The notes: generated by a model from the sequence alone, not told the origin. A stretch of DNA of 64,000 nt from Stercorarius parasiticus (GCA_013396915.1 VWZL01000108.1:124001-188000), one strand, 5' to 3'. Numbered from the stretch's first letter, positions 1-13,800 are shown. Translations and numbers: made by a program.

Positions 1-2315
1 TCTTGTGCCTTCATGCTTCTTTGCATGCATACGTCTGTTGTTTACAGCACAAATAGATTTCATTTTCTCATCAATTTTTAATCACCTACTTTTGGGGCTA
101 GATTTGGGGGGGTGGAGGGGACCCAAAACCCAAGAGCACCTTGAAGCTCCCACTGGGGTAGGTACCGAGCGGTGGCAGCACCTGAGACAGCTCCTCCTCC
201 TGTGCCACCACTGCCGGCCGCTCCATTGAGTTGGGGCCTACGGAGGAGGCAGCTCAAGCCCATTCTCTCTACAGCATGGGCTTTACAGCTTTCACCCAGG
301 CACCTCAGTTCTCCTAGAAAGCAGCGGGCAGTCTGTATGACTAAGGGCACCACACACACACTGAATTAGCAAGGTGACCGGCTCCAGACTTTGAATTTTA
401 AGCAACTGAAGTCAACCTCATTGCTGCACAGATCAATTAAGAAAAACAGTTTGCCCAGAGATTAGTTCTAAATCCTGGAGTGTTGGGTTTGCCACTGAAA
501 AAGCTCACGGCCACCTCCTTCACGTACCCCACTGTCATAAATCCCTTAATATTTAGCTTGTTCTTGATTTCCTATTCTCTACAAGAAAGGTGTAAAAGCC
601 ATTAATCATAGCGATTTACTGGCCCCAGGCTGGATGTCTTTATGCTCTGCAGAGAGAGGTGTGCCTGTGCAGGGCAGGAGTAGTGGCATCTGTACCTCAG
701 ACACAGCAAGGATGTCATCTGCCTGCTCTTCTGCAGCAACTTCTCTTTGCACAGGTTGGATTCTACTGTAGTAACGGTGACAGCCTCTGGAAACCAACAT
801 TTAAATGCAAAATGGTGTACCACCCATGGATCAAATTATTAAGGCGTTACACTGTATTTATGTTCCTTCCCTTCCAATGTATCATTCATCAATATCATGC
901 CATCCTTACTGTCCTAGAGACAAGCGCCAGTGAAACACATTCTCCTCCACTCCACTTTCTCCTCTCCTTTCCTCTCTGCAATTATATTGCAGATATGCAA
1001 ACCACAGAAAATGGAGTATCTGCCTGGCATCCTAATAAGGGTGGTTGGTCCCTCAGAACAAACTGGCTTGCAAGATGTGGAAGTCACTGCTGACTTGTTT
1101 TAAAAGTAAGAACAGGAGAAAACCAAAAAAGTGTGATAAAAACCCAGATTTTTTTTGACTTCTAAAGTGAAGTCTTTTTCCATTTGCTACTGCTAGTCAC
1201 TCTGCAGGTTGCTACAGAGGGTAGTCCAACCTAGGAGGACAGGGAAAGTTCAGAAGGTTTCTCAAAGAGGTGCTTCTACTCCAGACAGAATCCTTTTAGG
1301 AACACTTTTTGTCTCTCTTCCCAGAAATCCAACTGAAACCCTTTACCGTTATTGCTGACTGAGGAATTTTGAGAAAAGCAGGGTAAAAGCAGCTTTCCAG
1401 GGACTGCACTACTACTGTAAGCTGCCATAGTGGTAACAAAGGGGAGCTGGTGCGTGGCTGAAAGACCAGTTTCACAGACTCCTCTCCGGTCCCAGGGGCC
1501 CTTGTCAGAGCAGTGAGGTCTTGAAGGCTCTGGATTCTTCAGTTACACCAGAATTACACACAGATGAGTTCTGAGACAACAAGAGTACAATCAACCTCAA
1601 ATGAAATCAATGCCATATAAACCTGTGAGAATGCAGCTGTCTAAAAAACAAACTAGAGCACTAGACCTTGGAAGATCCCCACTGCTTTTTATACTCTTTA
1701 TGAGGGAGTAGACAGCTGAATGTATTTGTAACTCTAAATGGTACTTCCCATTGGTCCTTTGTTTCAAATTTCTTCCCAGATGTCTAATGAACAGAAAAGT
1801 ATTGTGGAACGTATGGTTATTACAATTTCTGTGAAACAGGAATTCAGTTTCAGTGAGTCTCCCAAGAACATGGTCAATTTTAACTACTGAGTTTTGTCAT
1901 TTCTCGTTTTCGTGCATTTGCAAGAAACAATGGTGGGGGAAAAAAAGCCTTAATAAAACTGCAATAGCTGAAGAAGTTAATAGGCAAGTACTGGGGAGGG
2001 GTGGGGGAAGGAAAAAAGGAGAGGTGGGGGGTGTTAACTCTTGATAGTTTTGGTGGAAAGTTATGACAAGTCATGATAGTTTTGCTTCTGTGCAGCTCAA
2101 ACTTGTAATGCAATCAGTCCGTTCTTGTATCAGCAACACACCCACCACCGATAGGAGTGATTTCCCCAGAAACACTCCAGGACTTTATTGCAAAACCCCA
2201 ACTACCACAAGGTTAGTGTAATCTATCATGAATTAAATGCACGATTTCTCATTAGCGAAGATAACGCAAAGGTCCTCGAGGTAGACTCTCTTGCAATATC
2301 TGCATAGGTGCAATA
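1..2315. other. Unique non-coding DNA, no gene recognised
   Basis: No exon, RNA gene or recognisable repeat was found. Open frames are short, overlap on both strands and show no family resemblance. Two G-rich patches stand out: one near 94-120, with several G runs separated by short loops, and one near 1993-2035. Both could form quadruplexes but the second has a long loop. The texture is that of intronic or intergenic vertebrate DNA. Confidence 0.6.
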
Positions 2316-2320
2316 CAGCA

Positions 2321-2335
2321 TTGCCCTCTGCTGGA
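2321..2335 (-). promoter_or_regulatory. CTCF-type binding core
   Basis: Read on the minus strand the site is CCAGCAGAGGGC followed by AA. It fits every position of the widely used CTCF core CCASYAGRKGGC. CTCF is the zinc-finger protein that anchors chromatin loops and insulators. The match is seen directly; occupancy is inference, and a 12-base core also occurs by chance in genomes. The flanks show no recognisable repeat, so it does not look like a transposon-borne copy. Confidence 0.4.
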
Positions 2336-2339
2336 TTTT

Positions 2340-5300
2340 AAGCTGCCTACTCGTGCAAAAATTGCCACTGGCTGAGCTATAAAGGATGATTTTTAGACAA
2401 GCACTGTACTAATTATCATAAGGGAATATCTCACCACCAAATAAGGAATGGAATAGTGAATTAATGCTTATTCCTAAGCCTTTCTTCTTTCACAGGACTA
2501 GCACTGCTCCAGATGGGCCAGTGTTGACTCATTTAGCCTTTGCCTGGTCCAGCAACAGTCACAGACTAATATGCATTCCCCAGAGTCCAAACGCTGTAGA
2601 GAATCAGTGCACAATCAGATCTGCAACATCTAAATAGGCAGAGGCTGAATTTTAGGTGAATTCTGGCTAAAACCATGCCATGGTTCTGGTACCTAAAAGA
2701 GTGGGCCATCTTACATGACCGTTACATCCACATTTCCCAGCACACAGCATTCCTGCTAGACAAAAGCCTGCTGCCACCAACTCCTTTGTGGGTACCTCCT
2801 CATAAGAAGTCAAGTGCTATTTCCAATCAGTTCATAGGTATGAATACGGAAACTACCTCAGTGTGGACTGATGTATGACGAGTATGAGAAGAACAAGGAA
2901 GGCCAAACTGATGCAGCACTACAATGTAAGGCAAATCTTTTTGTCTGTTCTTGCTGTTCAGCATCTCTTATTTGCTGACTCTTCCCTGGCTCATTGACAT
3001 TTGGTATTACTAATCAAATGCACACACATGCAGGCATGTGTATGTACAGATATGTGTAAAAACATATTTGAACGCTGTTGCCTGTAATGGGTTAATTATA
3101 ACCATATCATCTAGATAAAGACAAAAAAATCCCATTTCTTTACTTCTTCAGCTATTATTCTTGCTGTTCATGTAAAAGACACAGCAGGGCGTTTTGTATC
3201 CTGTAGCTTGATGCTGTGCAAAATGGGACCACATCCAGAGAATCAGGACATCTGCTAATTCAGACTAATATATGGGAAACTGAGAGTTAGCAAAATGCTC
3301 TTTCAGAAAAAAAGTGCAGAAAGCAAGCTCTTTTCCATTTATACTAATTTCCAACCCAGAGTCTACCCTTGCGCTTCCTAAATGGTCCTTTATTGGGTTT
3401 CTTTTAACTTTGCTTTTCCCACCATTTTTTCTCTCTTTCAGTCTCTACCTTATTCTCCATTCCAGTTGCATTTTAGCATTTTACTCATTTTCCCTCTTCC
3501 AACAAAAATACATGTTGTATATTCTCTTCAAAATAGCTAGTCTGCAAAAGCAGCTGCTTATATCCCTAGTTTTCTTAGGATTCCAACTCTGTTATGTATC
3601 TGTTCTGCACTACTTGCTGTGGGAGCAACTCACTCTTCTCCATGGGTGGTGGTGTTAATAACAGCAACAATAATAATAAACAACTGTTTCTAAAGATACT
3701 TTCTTGCTTTGTTGCTTGATGAGGGTATCTGTACTCTAAAAAGCGCTCTCTAGTCGGCTTCTCCCTGCAAGGTATTCTGCAGTTCTCTGTGGGAGGCTTC
3801 TTCCTAAAAATAAATGTCATGATTTGTTTTCTCTTATGTTACAGCTAATTAAATTTTGCCACCATAACATTTCACCATTTCATTACACTGCATTTCCAAA
3901 GTATCAAACAGCTCTTTGCCCTTTTCCTGCTTCTTTTTTCTCCCCGTACTGTCAAGCCAAGAGGAATGGCAGGGTTTTAATATGAAAATTACCAACCCCA
4001 GCCACGTGCAATGAAAATGAAAAACAAACCCCACATTGTTTGATCTCCAGAAATAAGTTAGCACCAGGAGTCAAGAAGATTTGATAATCTAGCAACTTCA
4101 GCTTACAAACTGTGGAAAGTAGGAAACTTAACTGTAATAAAAAGTCTGTGTCACTACCTATGAAAGCATTCAGACATGAAAATGTGAAGAATGTATTAAA
4201 AGGCTGACAGATAGAAGATAAGAATTATATACATAGTAAAAAAAATAAAAAAGGTGACAAAGTTGGTATTATCCGGAACTCAATTCTTAAATACAAAGTC
4301 TACCTCGATACCAAAATAAGAGTTTTATGGACCAGGCAGGCATTAAAGAACACAAGTTACCGCATCAGCTCAATTCTTCACTGCCTTGTGCTTTATTTAA
4401 TTACGTATACTTGTGCAAATGAGCAAGCAAAATGATCCATTAACACTTTATACTCACCTTGAACCAGTGACTGAACAACATGCAAAGCCATAAAATGGAT
4501 CTTATAATGATGGCAGAAACCTAAACATGCAGTAATTTCAAAATAGTACCAATTACCAATTGTTTCGGAATTACCAGCCATTGTTATGCCCTGTGATGCG
4601 GACAATCTCTCCAGTTTAAGACTGGGAATAGGTCATAATGCAAATGGTTCAGCAAAGCAGTCAGAGATGCAAGGGAACATAGAAAATTCTCAACATGTCA
4701 CACTCAGGTGCGTTCCCTACTTTACATCCAAATGAAAAAAAACATTGCTATTTAAAATGTAAGTTGCAATGACAAACTTTACTTAAGACTATGTTCTTGA
4801 ACTTTGGACACACTGTACATCATGACTGATTATATTATAGTGCATATTTTCTACAACGTTAGCTATTTGGGTTTTAAATTGGAAAATGCTTGGTGGTGAT
4901 GATGATATATCAGCATGTGAAAAATTGCCATGTGACCACTGTCCTGTCTTGAACCTATCTGCAGGTAAACATCCACAGGGAAAAAAAGGAAGCAAAAAAA
5001 AAAAAAAAAAAGACTTTGCAAGGCTACAGACGGCCACGAATAGAACAGTGACAATATATCCCTGATACTTCTTAATAGCAATGTCAGAAAGTCAATGCAA
5101 GAAAACTACCAAATTGCTGATCCTTCTTTTCTCTCCCAGGGTGTGGGTGTCCCAAAGGTCTTGGCACATTCCAAAGTGCTTTGCAGAGTCCCTGGAGGCC
5201 AGGACTGGAGTGGGAGGACTCAAAACATGCAGCCTCCTTTCGAGTTAAATGTTGCCAGTAGGGTAAGGGGAAAAAACAGTTTGTTCTCTTTACAGCTATA

Positions 5301-8300
5301 CCATATAACAGAATTAGGAAATTATTGCCAACAAGCAGGCAGAAAAAGTCTAATGTAGATTTCAAAATTCTTGCCTGAAAGAAACAGTGGTATTTAAGCT
5401 TTTCCTGAGACAGTCTTTTAGTCCCTATCCAAGAAAATACCTATGATGATTTAGTTCAAGTTTCAACTGCAATAACGCGCGAGTAAGGTAGCACAGTCCA
5501 AGCTCAAACAGAAAAACCCTTTCATGGACTTACATCCACTCAGATCTTTTGCCACTCTTAAGGAAATTTGAAAAATGGAAGAGCAATGGTCATAGAAGGG
5601 CAAGGAACAACCTTCCACTGTTGAAACTTTCTGAAAATTATGCTATTTGTTATTGCTCATTACATGCCAACAGAAAGCAGAGCCAAAAGGTGCTTTGTGT
5701 ATAAACAAACCCTAAAGTACTGGACAATTTCATGCACACATATTCCCTTCCCACCTCAATTTCTGCAAAAATAAAATAATTTTAAAAAGCCAACAACCCA
5801 AAACAAACCCCAAAACACTCAATGGACCTGGTGTTGGATCTTCTCTCCCATACACAACTACAGGTTCACGTGTTCATTTCTGTAAGGCTGCATGCTTTAG
5901 AAAGTAAAAACCCACATTAAGTAAACTTGCTGCCTTTAATGAAAGAGGGTAGAGAACCCACAGACTCCAGGATTTTTCCTGGTAACCTGCTGTGCTGATA
6001 GGGTTAACCAGGCAAGTGCTTGGATATTCAGTCCTAAGGGACTTACTGGCATGCAAGATACCTAGATTCACAAAACACGGATCTTCTGCACGTCTGCTCA
6101 GTGCCCAGCTAGTGCTGATAATGGCTCAGATAGCAGTGCACCTTAAATATAGCTAAATCCAAATGTAGCTCAGCTTTATCCTGAATAGCTCGAATATTGG
6201 AAATCGCTGGCTTCATAGGGTTCATTATAAGCTAACTTAGCTCATTACCTTTTTGTATTACTATAGCCACAAAATCTTCAGCACCCAAACTACCGCTTAG
6301 TCAGCAGGCCTTTATGGATTTCAGTCAGATGCTCTTCATTCTCCCTGTACATCAGTCTTAATGATTCCTGATTTCACTTCTAAACAGTTAGCTCAACAAG
6401 GCTGAATGCACCTTCTGCAATGTGTGCCGGCAAGGGAGACAAGGGATCAAACCCAAAATCCAGCCTAGCCATGTTAACATTTTTCCCTCTGGATAGTTTG
6501 CGATACACAGTGTACGCTGAAACCGGTTGGCTCTCTTCTATTTTTACTCTTCTCTACTTTTACTTTTTGCTAAGAAGAGAGAAGTTCAGCTTTTGGGTAA
6601 GACTGCCACCCTCTCTGATAAAGAGCAGCTGGCACGCATGCATGCAGGAAGGCAGGGTTAAATTCAGACTTGCTTGAAGTTCCATTTCAAGAACTTCACT
6701 TCAATTAACTTCCTTCTCTACTGCCCCCTCCTTAGGTCACCGTATCACATTTACTTACAAGGAAATAAACGCACCAATCTGTTTGCCAGTTACTTTCACT
6801 CTTTTCTTCACCAACAGTAAAAAGTGCTGGCATAGAGCATACCTATATCTGTTCACATAATGAGTGTATGTGTGTCAGATTGCTTCTGAGAATATTTCTT
6901 TGTTCTAGCAACAGGAGAAACAAAACCACACAAAGCAGAACATAGAAAGAAGAGAAGTTGAGGAAAGGGGATATTTGATCCTGAAGCATTCCTCTGTCTC
7001 CACTTCGTTAATACTCCTATTTTCTTCCATGATGGAAAGAAGGAAGAACAGCTTATATTGTCAAGGATCATAACACCAGCTTTCTCATGTGTGGGTTCAG
7101 GGAGGCAAGAGGGAGCATTCCTGCAGGTAATTAGCCTTGACTGCTAATCACATCAGCTAAAAGTGATGAGCAAATTAGAGCTTCAGTAGAGCAGCTAGTC
7201 TAATGCTCTTCTGAGATCCCTAGAGCAGCATTGCTGGTTAGCGTGACGCTCTGATGCACAGAGACCTGCAATACATCCTCACTACCATCCCAGGACTGGC
7301 CTTCACAGCAGTCTGCCCTTGAAAAGGATGGGAATAAAGATAGTGTGTCTTCTATAAGCACCTTGCTCCACCCCAAGGACCATGTTTCCTTATGGGTCAG
7401 GGCAGATATTCGACTTCTTAATTCACTCCATTGATCTGCCCTCATGCTGCAACAGTACAAACCAAAGAAGTGCAGAAATGATTTGCTTGATCTTCTCAGA
7501 GTCATCATCTGCCTGGTTTGCAGTTTTCCAGGAAAAGAGAAAAGTCATGATCCAGTCACAACAAACACAATGAGAAGTGGACAGGGACTTGGATTCAAAT
7601 TTGTCTGTATCCCTTGTCTACTAATCCTTTTAAATTAAAAAAAAAAAAAAAAAAGCAAAGATACTGCGTTTCCACATGACCTGTCACTTGAGGTCTTATT
7701 CACTCCTGAAGATAGAAGGTAAAGTCTCAATACGCACCTCACCTGCAAAAAGAACACTTCTATTCAAAAGTTATAAACAGGAAAAAAAGCAAGCATGTAG
7801 ACAGCACAGCACAGTTTATACCTACACCGTCTATACCTGGGACCTGAAAGAAGTGAGCATGCAAGCAGCCCCAGCAGCCTGTTTTTACAGACCTCTTCCA
7901 CATGTCATACATGAAGTGTAAGGCTCAAGAGAGACTCAAGAGCATGAGACTCCAAAAGGCCTCCCAGAGCCAGCGCTGGATCTCACACAGGGCAGCTGTG
8001 ATGCTCTGTAACCTTCCTCCCACTCCTTGAGACCCCCAGACCTAGACCCATTTCCCAGTGAACACTGCCTTGCTGGTGCTGACTGCACCTGGGTGCAAAG
8101 AAAGGCTCAGTTCAGCTGGGCATGGGACCCATCCTTCTTTCCCAGGGACACAATTCCAAGATGTAGCCTAGTACCATATCCGTTACTTCCATCTTGTGTC
8201 CCACATTTGCATTACTGCAGCAGAGGAAGAGCAATAGGGCCGCTGCTTCAGCGGCATGCAGGGCCCATTCCACAGTCACCCCAAGGGAGTGAGCCAGCCC

Positions 8301-10010
8301 AAATGCTGCAGAGGATGCAGACTGGTGACTCTCTACTACAGCTAGGAGGTTCCCAAGGGGGAAAAAAAATATATATATATAAAAAATAAGGCTCTACTCT
8401 TACCTCTACTCATACAGATGTTCTATATACATGTTATGTAGACATGTTACGAGACACAGTCTCCAAAAGCTGACAGGGATGGGACAAAAGCTGTATGTTC
8501 AATACACTGAACAGAGAAACAATCAGTCCCAACTCTGTCACTCAAGGAAAAGACTCTGAAAGCTTGCAGGGTAGAGGACTGTGTCACAGATGGCAAAGGC
8601 CTAAAACAGATGGGATGAAAAAGGACTTGGAAGAAGATGACAATCAGGAATGGAACAGGCCAGGAGACACAGCGACAAGCGGGCTGTGCATTGAGGAGGA
8701 AGGCTGATACAGAAAGTATCTGAATATGAAGCTCAGCCCAGCCAACGGTGCTGAAGACACTGGGGCTGAGGCAGGTGCTCAAACACGCTGAGAGCAGGCG
8801 ACTAGTTTCTGTGTCCTGACATTTTTAGAAACTCAGCGAAGGAAGTGGAGAAAAATAAATCCTTCCAAAGATTCTCTTCTCAATCCAAGATGATGATAGC
8901 TTAATTATGCTGCAACTTATTAAGGGCTAGACTTTAAAGAACAGCACCCTGTAAGATTTCACAGGATGGAAACATGGAATTTAATAGATATTACTACTAA
9001 ACCATACAGAATTTAACTGAAAACAGTAACAGGTAGATGTCAGATTTACAACCGCTAGAAGATAAGAGAAATTTGATTCCCCCTCGTATACATTTACATA
9101 AGTCAGAGGCTGCTGAGGATTTAATGATGGGAGTTCTACGTCAGAAGAGTGGGATTGCCAGCACCTATTTCCAGATCTGTGATCCAGGCTACCCCACCCT
9201 ATTTCTCCCTCCGCCCCCACCACAGGATAGGCTTGTTGTAAGCAGCTTTTGCTAGAAGTTTGGATGATTAAGGTAACTACCTCACAAGGCTCAAGGATTA
9301 TATCTTCCTCTTTGCTGACCTAGAAATAACCTTAGAAAGAAAAAGCAGAGCTCTTAGTGACAAAGGCTGGAGACTGGGGGTAGGAAGGAGTGAAACCACC
9401 TAAGAAGTTCAAGCCATTCCAGTGCCCAGCTGACAGCAGCCCATTCCCAGGACGCTCCACTCCTATCAGTTTTTCCAGCAGCAATTCATCCACATGGGTT
9501 TCAGGAAAGCCGTCTTTAAACACTTCATGTGATCAGGACCTCTGCACACCACCCAGACTGCACAAAACATCCAACCATTCCCCTGCATCTATTGGAGGTT
9601 TGGCCTTTCCTCCAAAGCAAAGACAATTCTGATTTAGACAGCTTCCCACCAAAGCTAGCCCATGGCTACTTTGGCTCCCCTGCTCCGTGGCCAAAGATGA
9701 CACACAGGATATCTAGAAAGTATTGCAGTCTTAAGCGCTGTATCAGTATAAACCACAACGTACAACTAATTTCCCTGCAGCTCCAAGCTGTCTTACACTG
9801 CAATTAAGTCTCTTTGAAGGAATAAGAACATTGTCCCTTCAGACACAAAATTTTTTCAGGATGTCAGTCTGTGCACATGACTGCAACAGTAGCCGAAATG
9901 GCAATGTTTCTATTAGTTCCTCTAAGTAAAAAGCTAGTTTATTATCATTTGTCCCCTTCTCTTTTAACATAACAAACAGTGCATGCCCTTCTCCTCACTT
10001 CTACTAGCAT
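2340..10010. other. Unique AT-rich non-coding DNA with poly(A) tracts
   Basis: No supported exon. Simple tracts include an 18-base A run at 4994-5011, an 18-base A run at 7637-7654 and an A-rich then TA-alternating patch near 8360-8388. The largest open frame, 8027-8389 on the plus strand, runs into that low-complexity tract and looks like chance. Nothing here resembles a known avian transposon as far as can be judged by eye. Confidence 0.55.
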
Positions 10011-10016
10011 ACCCTG

Positions 10017-10080
10017 CTATTCTGTAACATACAGTTCAACTGTATGTTCAACTCCTCTATTCTGTAACATGAAGTTCAAC
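10017..10080. repeat. Direct repeat and palindrome at a CR1 junction
   Basis: A 24-base unit beginning CTATTCTGTAACAT and ending AGTTCAAC occurs at 10017-10040 and 10057-10080 with two differences. Between them is a perfect inverted repeat with 10-base arms (ACATACAGTT / AACTGTATGT, 10028-10037 and 10039-10048) and a one-base spacer. The second unit runs straight into the CR1 body. This is probably a scar of the insertion or of a local template switch. Confidence 0.65.
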
Positions 10081-10584
10081 CAGGCCAAGTGCAAGGTCCT
10101 GCACCTGGGTCAGGGCAATCCCAAACACAAATACAGGTTGGGTGGAGAATGGCTTGAGAGCAGCCCTGAGGAGAAGGATTTAGGGGTGCTGGTGGACAAG
10201 AAGCTCAACGTGAGCAGGCAATGTGCACTTGCGGCCCAGAAAGCCAACCGCATCCTGGGCTGCATCAAAAGCAGCGTGGCCAGCAGGTCGACGGAGGTGA
10301 TTCTGCTCCTCTACTTTGCTNCGGGGTAACGGTTTTAAACTGAAAGAGGGTAGATTTAGATTGGATATCAGGAAGAAATTCTTTACCCTAAGGGTGATGA
10401 GACAGTGGAACAGGTTGCCCAGGGAAGCTGTCAATGCCCCATCCCTGGAAGTGTTGAAGGCCAGGCTGGATGGGGCTTTGAGCAGCCTGGTCTAGTGGGA
10501 GGTGTCCCTGCCCATGGCAGGGGGGTTGGAACTAGATGATCTTTAAGGTTGCTTCCAACCTGAACCATTCCATGATTCTGTGAT
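10069..10584 (+). mobile_element. CR1 LINE 3' end, interrupted by a single N
   Basis: 5'-truncated CR1 non-LTR retrotransposon. Bases 10069-10320 encode the part of ORF2 just after the reverse transcriptase core (residues [16 protein letters not shown] onward, then [10 protein letters not shown]). Bases 10322-10497 encode the extreme C-terminus (GNGFKLKEGRFRLDIRKKFF, then WNRLPREAV) and end at a stop. The 3' UTR has the GGTTGGAACTAGATGATC-type block and finishes with ATTCCATGATTCTGTGAT. About 95 codons normally found between the two coding pieces are absent, and the reading frame shifts by one exactly at the N at 10321. The element no longer encodes a working protein. Confidence 0.93.
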
Positions 10585-10668
10585 ACAAACTGGCCAGCAG
10601 AAGGACAGAGATGGTGTACAAGCCCGAATGAGACAATTACTCAAAAGTCACAGAATTGGTCTGCACAG

Positions 10669-10846
10669 GAATCACAGAACAGTTAAAGCTGGAAGGGACC
10701 TCTGAGGGTCACCTTGTCCAACCCCTCTGCTCAAGCAGGGACACCTAGAGCTGGTGGCCCAGGACCATGTCCAGATGGCTTTTGAATATGTCCAAGGATG
10801 GAGACTCCAACACCCCTCTGGGGAACCTATGCCAGTGCTCAGTCAC
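10669..10846 (-). mobile_element. CR1 LINE 3' end
   Basis: Reads as the reverse complement of a CR1 3' end: AATCACAGAACAGTTAAAGC, then GGAAGGGACCTCTGAGGGTC, the CCAACCCCTCTGCTCAAGCA block, and a stretch matching the end of ORF2 up to about 10846. It is a short 5'-truncated copy. It lies tail to tail with the plus-strand CR1 that ends 85 bases upstream. The 3' UTR subtype differs from the neighbour's, so the two are separate insertions. Confidence 0.9.
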
Positions 10847-13800
10847 CAGCTCTGTGCTTGGCCAGGAAGAGCCCCACAGTCTCACTAACGCCTGACACCA
10901 CAAGCAGGCCAGGTTTTGTACAAGGCTGGACACTGGCAGACCTGGTCAAATTCCCTTAGTGTGGTGTGGGGTTTTGCTTCTTCCAACCCTGGTGCATCCA
11001 CATCCCTGAATGGTATCTGCACTAATGTGCAAGTTTTACAGTCAAGACTCAACCTGCTAGGGAAGCAAGAGTCCTGTGTTTTGATGTTTTGTCATGTCTG
11101 CTCTTCAGCAAGATGTATCTTTAAATGGAGGGCATAATTATTACAGCTTACGCAGTGCTCTATTTCTGCATTTTAATTCTCAAAATAGCTTGACAGAGGA
11201 AGGTAAACTGCTTGTGCTTTACCCAATCAATCCTATTGCGGCCTCTGCAAGGCAAAGTACTCCTACTCCTCAGATAACACACAGATTAATGATGAGGTCA
11301 GCCTTGTGATTACTCCTGGTACTGGCTTTTTTTAAGCAGAATCAACATTAACAGGTGGGTTTGCTACAGAGAGGGGAAGAATGTATTACAAGCAGGTAGG
11401 AAAATACAAAGAAACATAGGAAGAGTAAGCAAGGCAACATCCCTGAGGGTGAAGCTACAGGACTGTCTGATGAAGGAAAGTGTACGTGGAGAAGTAGGAT
11501 CAAGCATAGCAGAACAGATAAATCAAGTCTCCGCATTAAATCACATCTTTATACTTCCTTCCTATTGTCTTCATTTCTTGTTTATTCTGTTTCAGGTGAA
11601 AGGATTAGAGGACTAACAGAACTGAAACTCCTGCTGGAGAAGATTTCAAACAAGCATCTCACCAGCAAAAGCAGGTCAAAAAAGGAGCCAGATCTCTTAA
11701 GGGGGAAAAGAAAATGGCCCCAGTTCGCTGGCCAGTACACCAGGTACAAGAGCTGCTCTTGGGGCATTTCACAGCGCCCTTGCATTGAGAACATTCTGCC
11801 ATGAACATCATCATCCTGCAGATACACAGAAATCACCGATCAAATGCCATAATTACAAATATGACAGTGGCTCTCCTCCTATTCGGGTGCCGGCAGACTG
11901 AGAGTCTGAGTGTACTAAAGTAGGCCAGCATCTTCCTTATTAACAAAGGAAGTCTCCACCCTCAGTCCCTGCACTGCTTCCTTCTACCTCTCATGTAAAA
12001 AGACCTATGATGCTTTTATTCTCCATTCACTTTGTCTCTGCCCTATTTCTGAGGTCCCTTCGGCCCGAGTTTGCATACTTCTGAACTAGTGGCTGCTGTT
12101 ACAGTTTTGATCCTTTCCCTGGCTGGTTTAGTTGCCTTTATCAGCTGCAGCACGTCTCCAAAATTAGAGCTGTTTCTCTCAGCAGTCTCTCCTTTAACAT
12201 GGAATAATACACATTACAGCTGATTCTCTCCCTAATTAGAGGGCTTTTAAAATCTCCAGAGTTACATATGACTGACAGAGCTCTCATTCATTCAGTAACG
12301 GAAGCATGCATTCCTCCTTTGCTTCTCAGTTTAGGGTATTTCTGGCATCTCAAACTATTCCTTCCCTATCTTCCCTACACCCAAAAAAACAAAATAAGCA
12401 AACAAAAAAAATCTACCCCATGCACATGAACATCAAACTTTTCTAATAACTTTCCTAATTCTTCATTTTTATCTCCTGTGGTCACTATATACAGCCCCAG
12501 TTCTTACTTTCACTGCATCACAAAGATGCAGGATTTCTGCAAATTGGTCTGATTAATCCAGTGTTCCTTTTGCTTCGAGTCCCTCCTTGTTGCTTTTTAA
12601 ACAAGTGAAGATATGCCAAGGAGAAAAAAATAATGCATTATCTTACTAGACCAATTACTGGCTACTACTGTCTTAAATACCACACATGGGAGGAAAAACA
12701 CCATGAAAATATGGACTTGGAAAATAAAAAAGAATCTTTAAGACTGTTATTATTTAAAATATTTCCAGAATCTTATAAAATAATAAAAAACACAAGAGCA
12801 AAACATAGGCAAGAGTCTGCCACAGTTTACTTTTGTCAAAGAACCCTAACAGCCTCCAGCAATAAAAGCTGCAATTTTCTAGCCAAAGAAAAAACTCAGA
12901 ACCCTCCTCCACCTGTGGCCATTTTTTACAGGGCCACAAGGAAGCTCAGGGATGTCACTGAATGGTAAAATAGGCAGAGGAACCATAATGATGAGAAAGA
13001 CCTTGGTAAGAAGTGTCAAGTACCCTGAGAGAGGAGGAACTGAGTCTTTCCAGACATCCCAACTTGAGCTGGATGCTGAAGACTTCATATCAAATGTGGT
13101 TCAGAGTAGAGAGAGACTTTTATAAGTCTTGGCTGCTGAGCACACAGCACAGTTTATGATAGTGGCACACTCAGGACTGGCAGGAACAGTATTGTCTGGT
13201 TTGGGATCTAGATAGATTTAGCAAGCTGAGAAATATAATGCTGGGGGAAGGTTTCAACGCAAGTTCCACAAGGAGTTTAGCACCAAACTTTTGCATTTTC
13301 ATTTAATACAGAAAACATATGAGACCAAGGATGAAAAATTTTATACACTATAAAATTAGCACACTTTCCTGCTAGTACACATTAGGATCAGGTCATCACA
13401 GAAGAAGAACTTGGGGACGGAGGCATAACAAGTTCTGGAACACAGTAATACCAGAAGCAAGATCACGCACTTAGGAACTAACAGAAAATTCTGATTTGAG
13501 CTACTGGCTCATCAGGTGGCACAAGTGAGAAAGGGGAGTTGTAACACAGACCCCGATTACCATCATGATGTGAATTCAGAATATGTCATGCACACAGGGC
13601 ATGAGGTCCTGGTGCCTCCTTCCGATTCCTCCCCCCGTAATCAACTTGCAGAAAATAAACATCTGCAAATGACAAAATCCAGCAGGTTTTCATTTGGGTT
13701 TGTTTTTTTTTTTAATATAGGGATTGGCAAGTTTCCAAATTTAATGGTTTTAGAACACCTAAATTTTGGAGGTTTGAAAACAGCTTGACACACTTTGCTC

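Noticed and set aside
6715..6735. Second CTCF core (CTGCCCCCTCCTTAGG)
   Set aside because: Several mismatches in the 5' half of the core.
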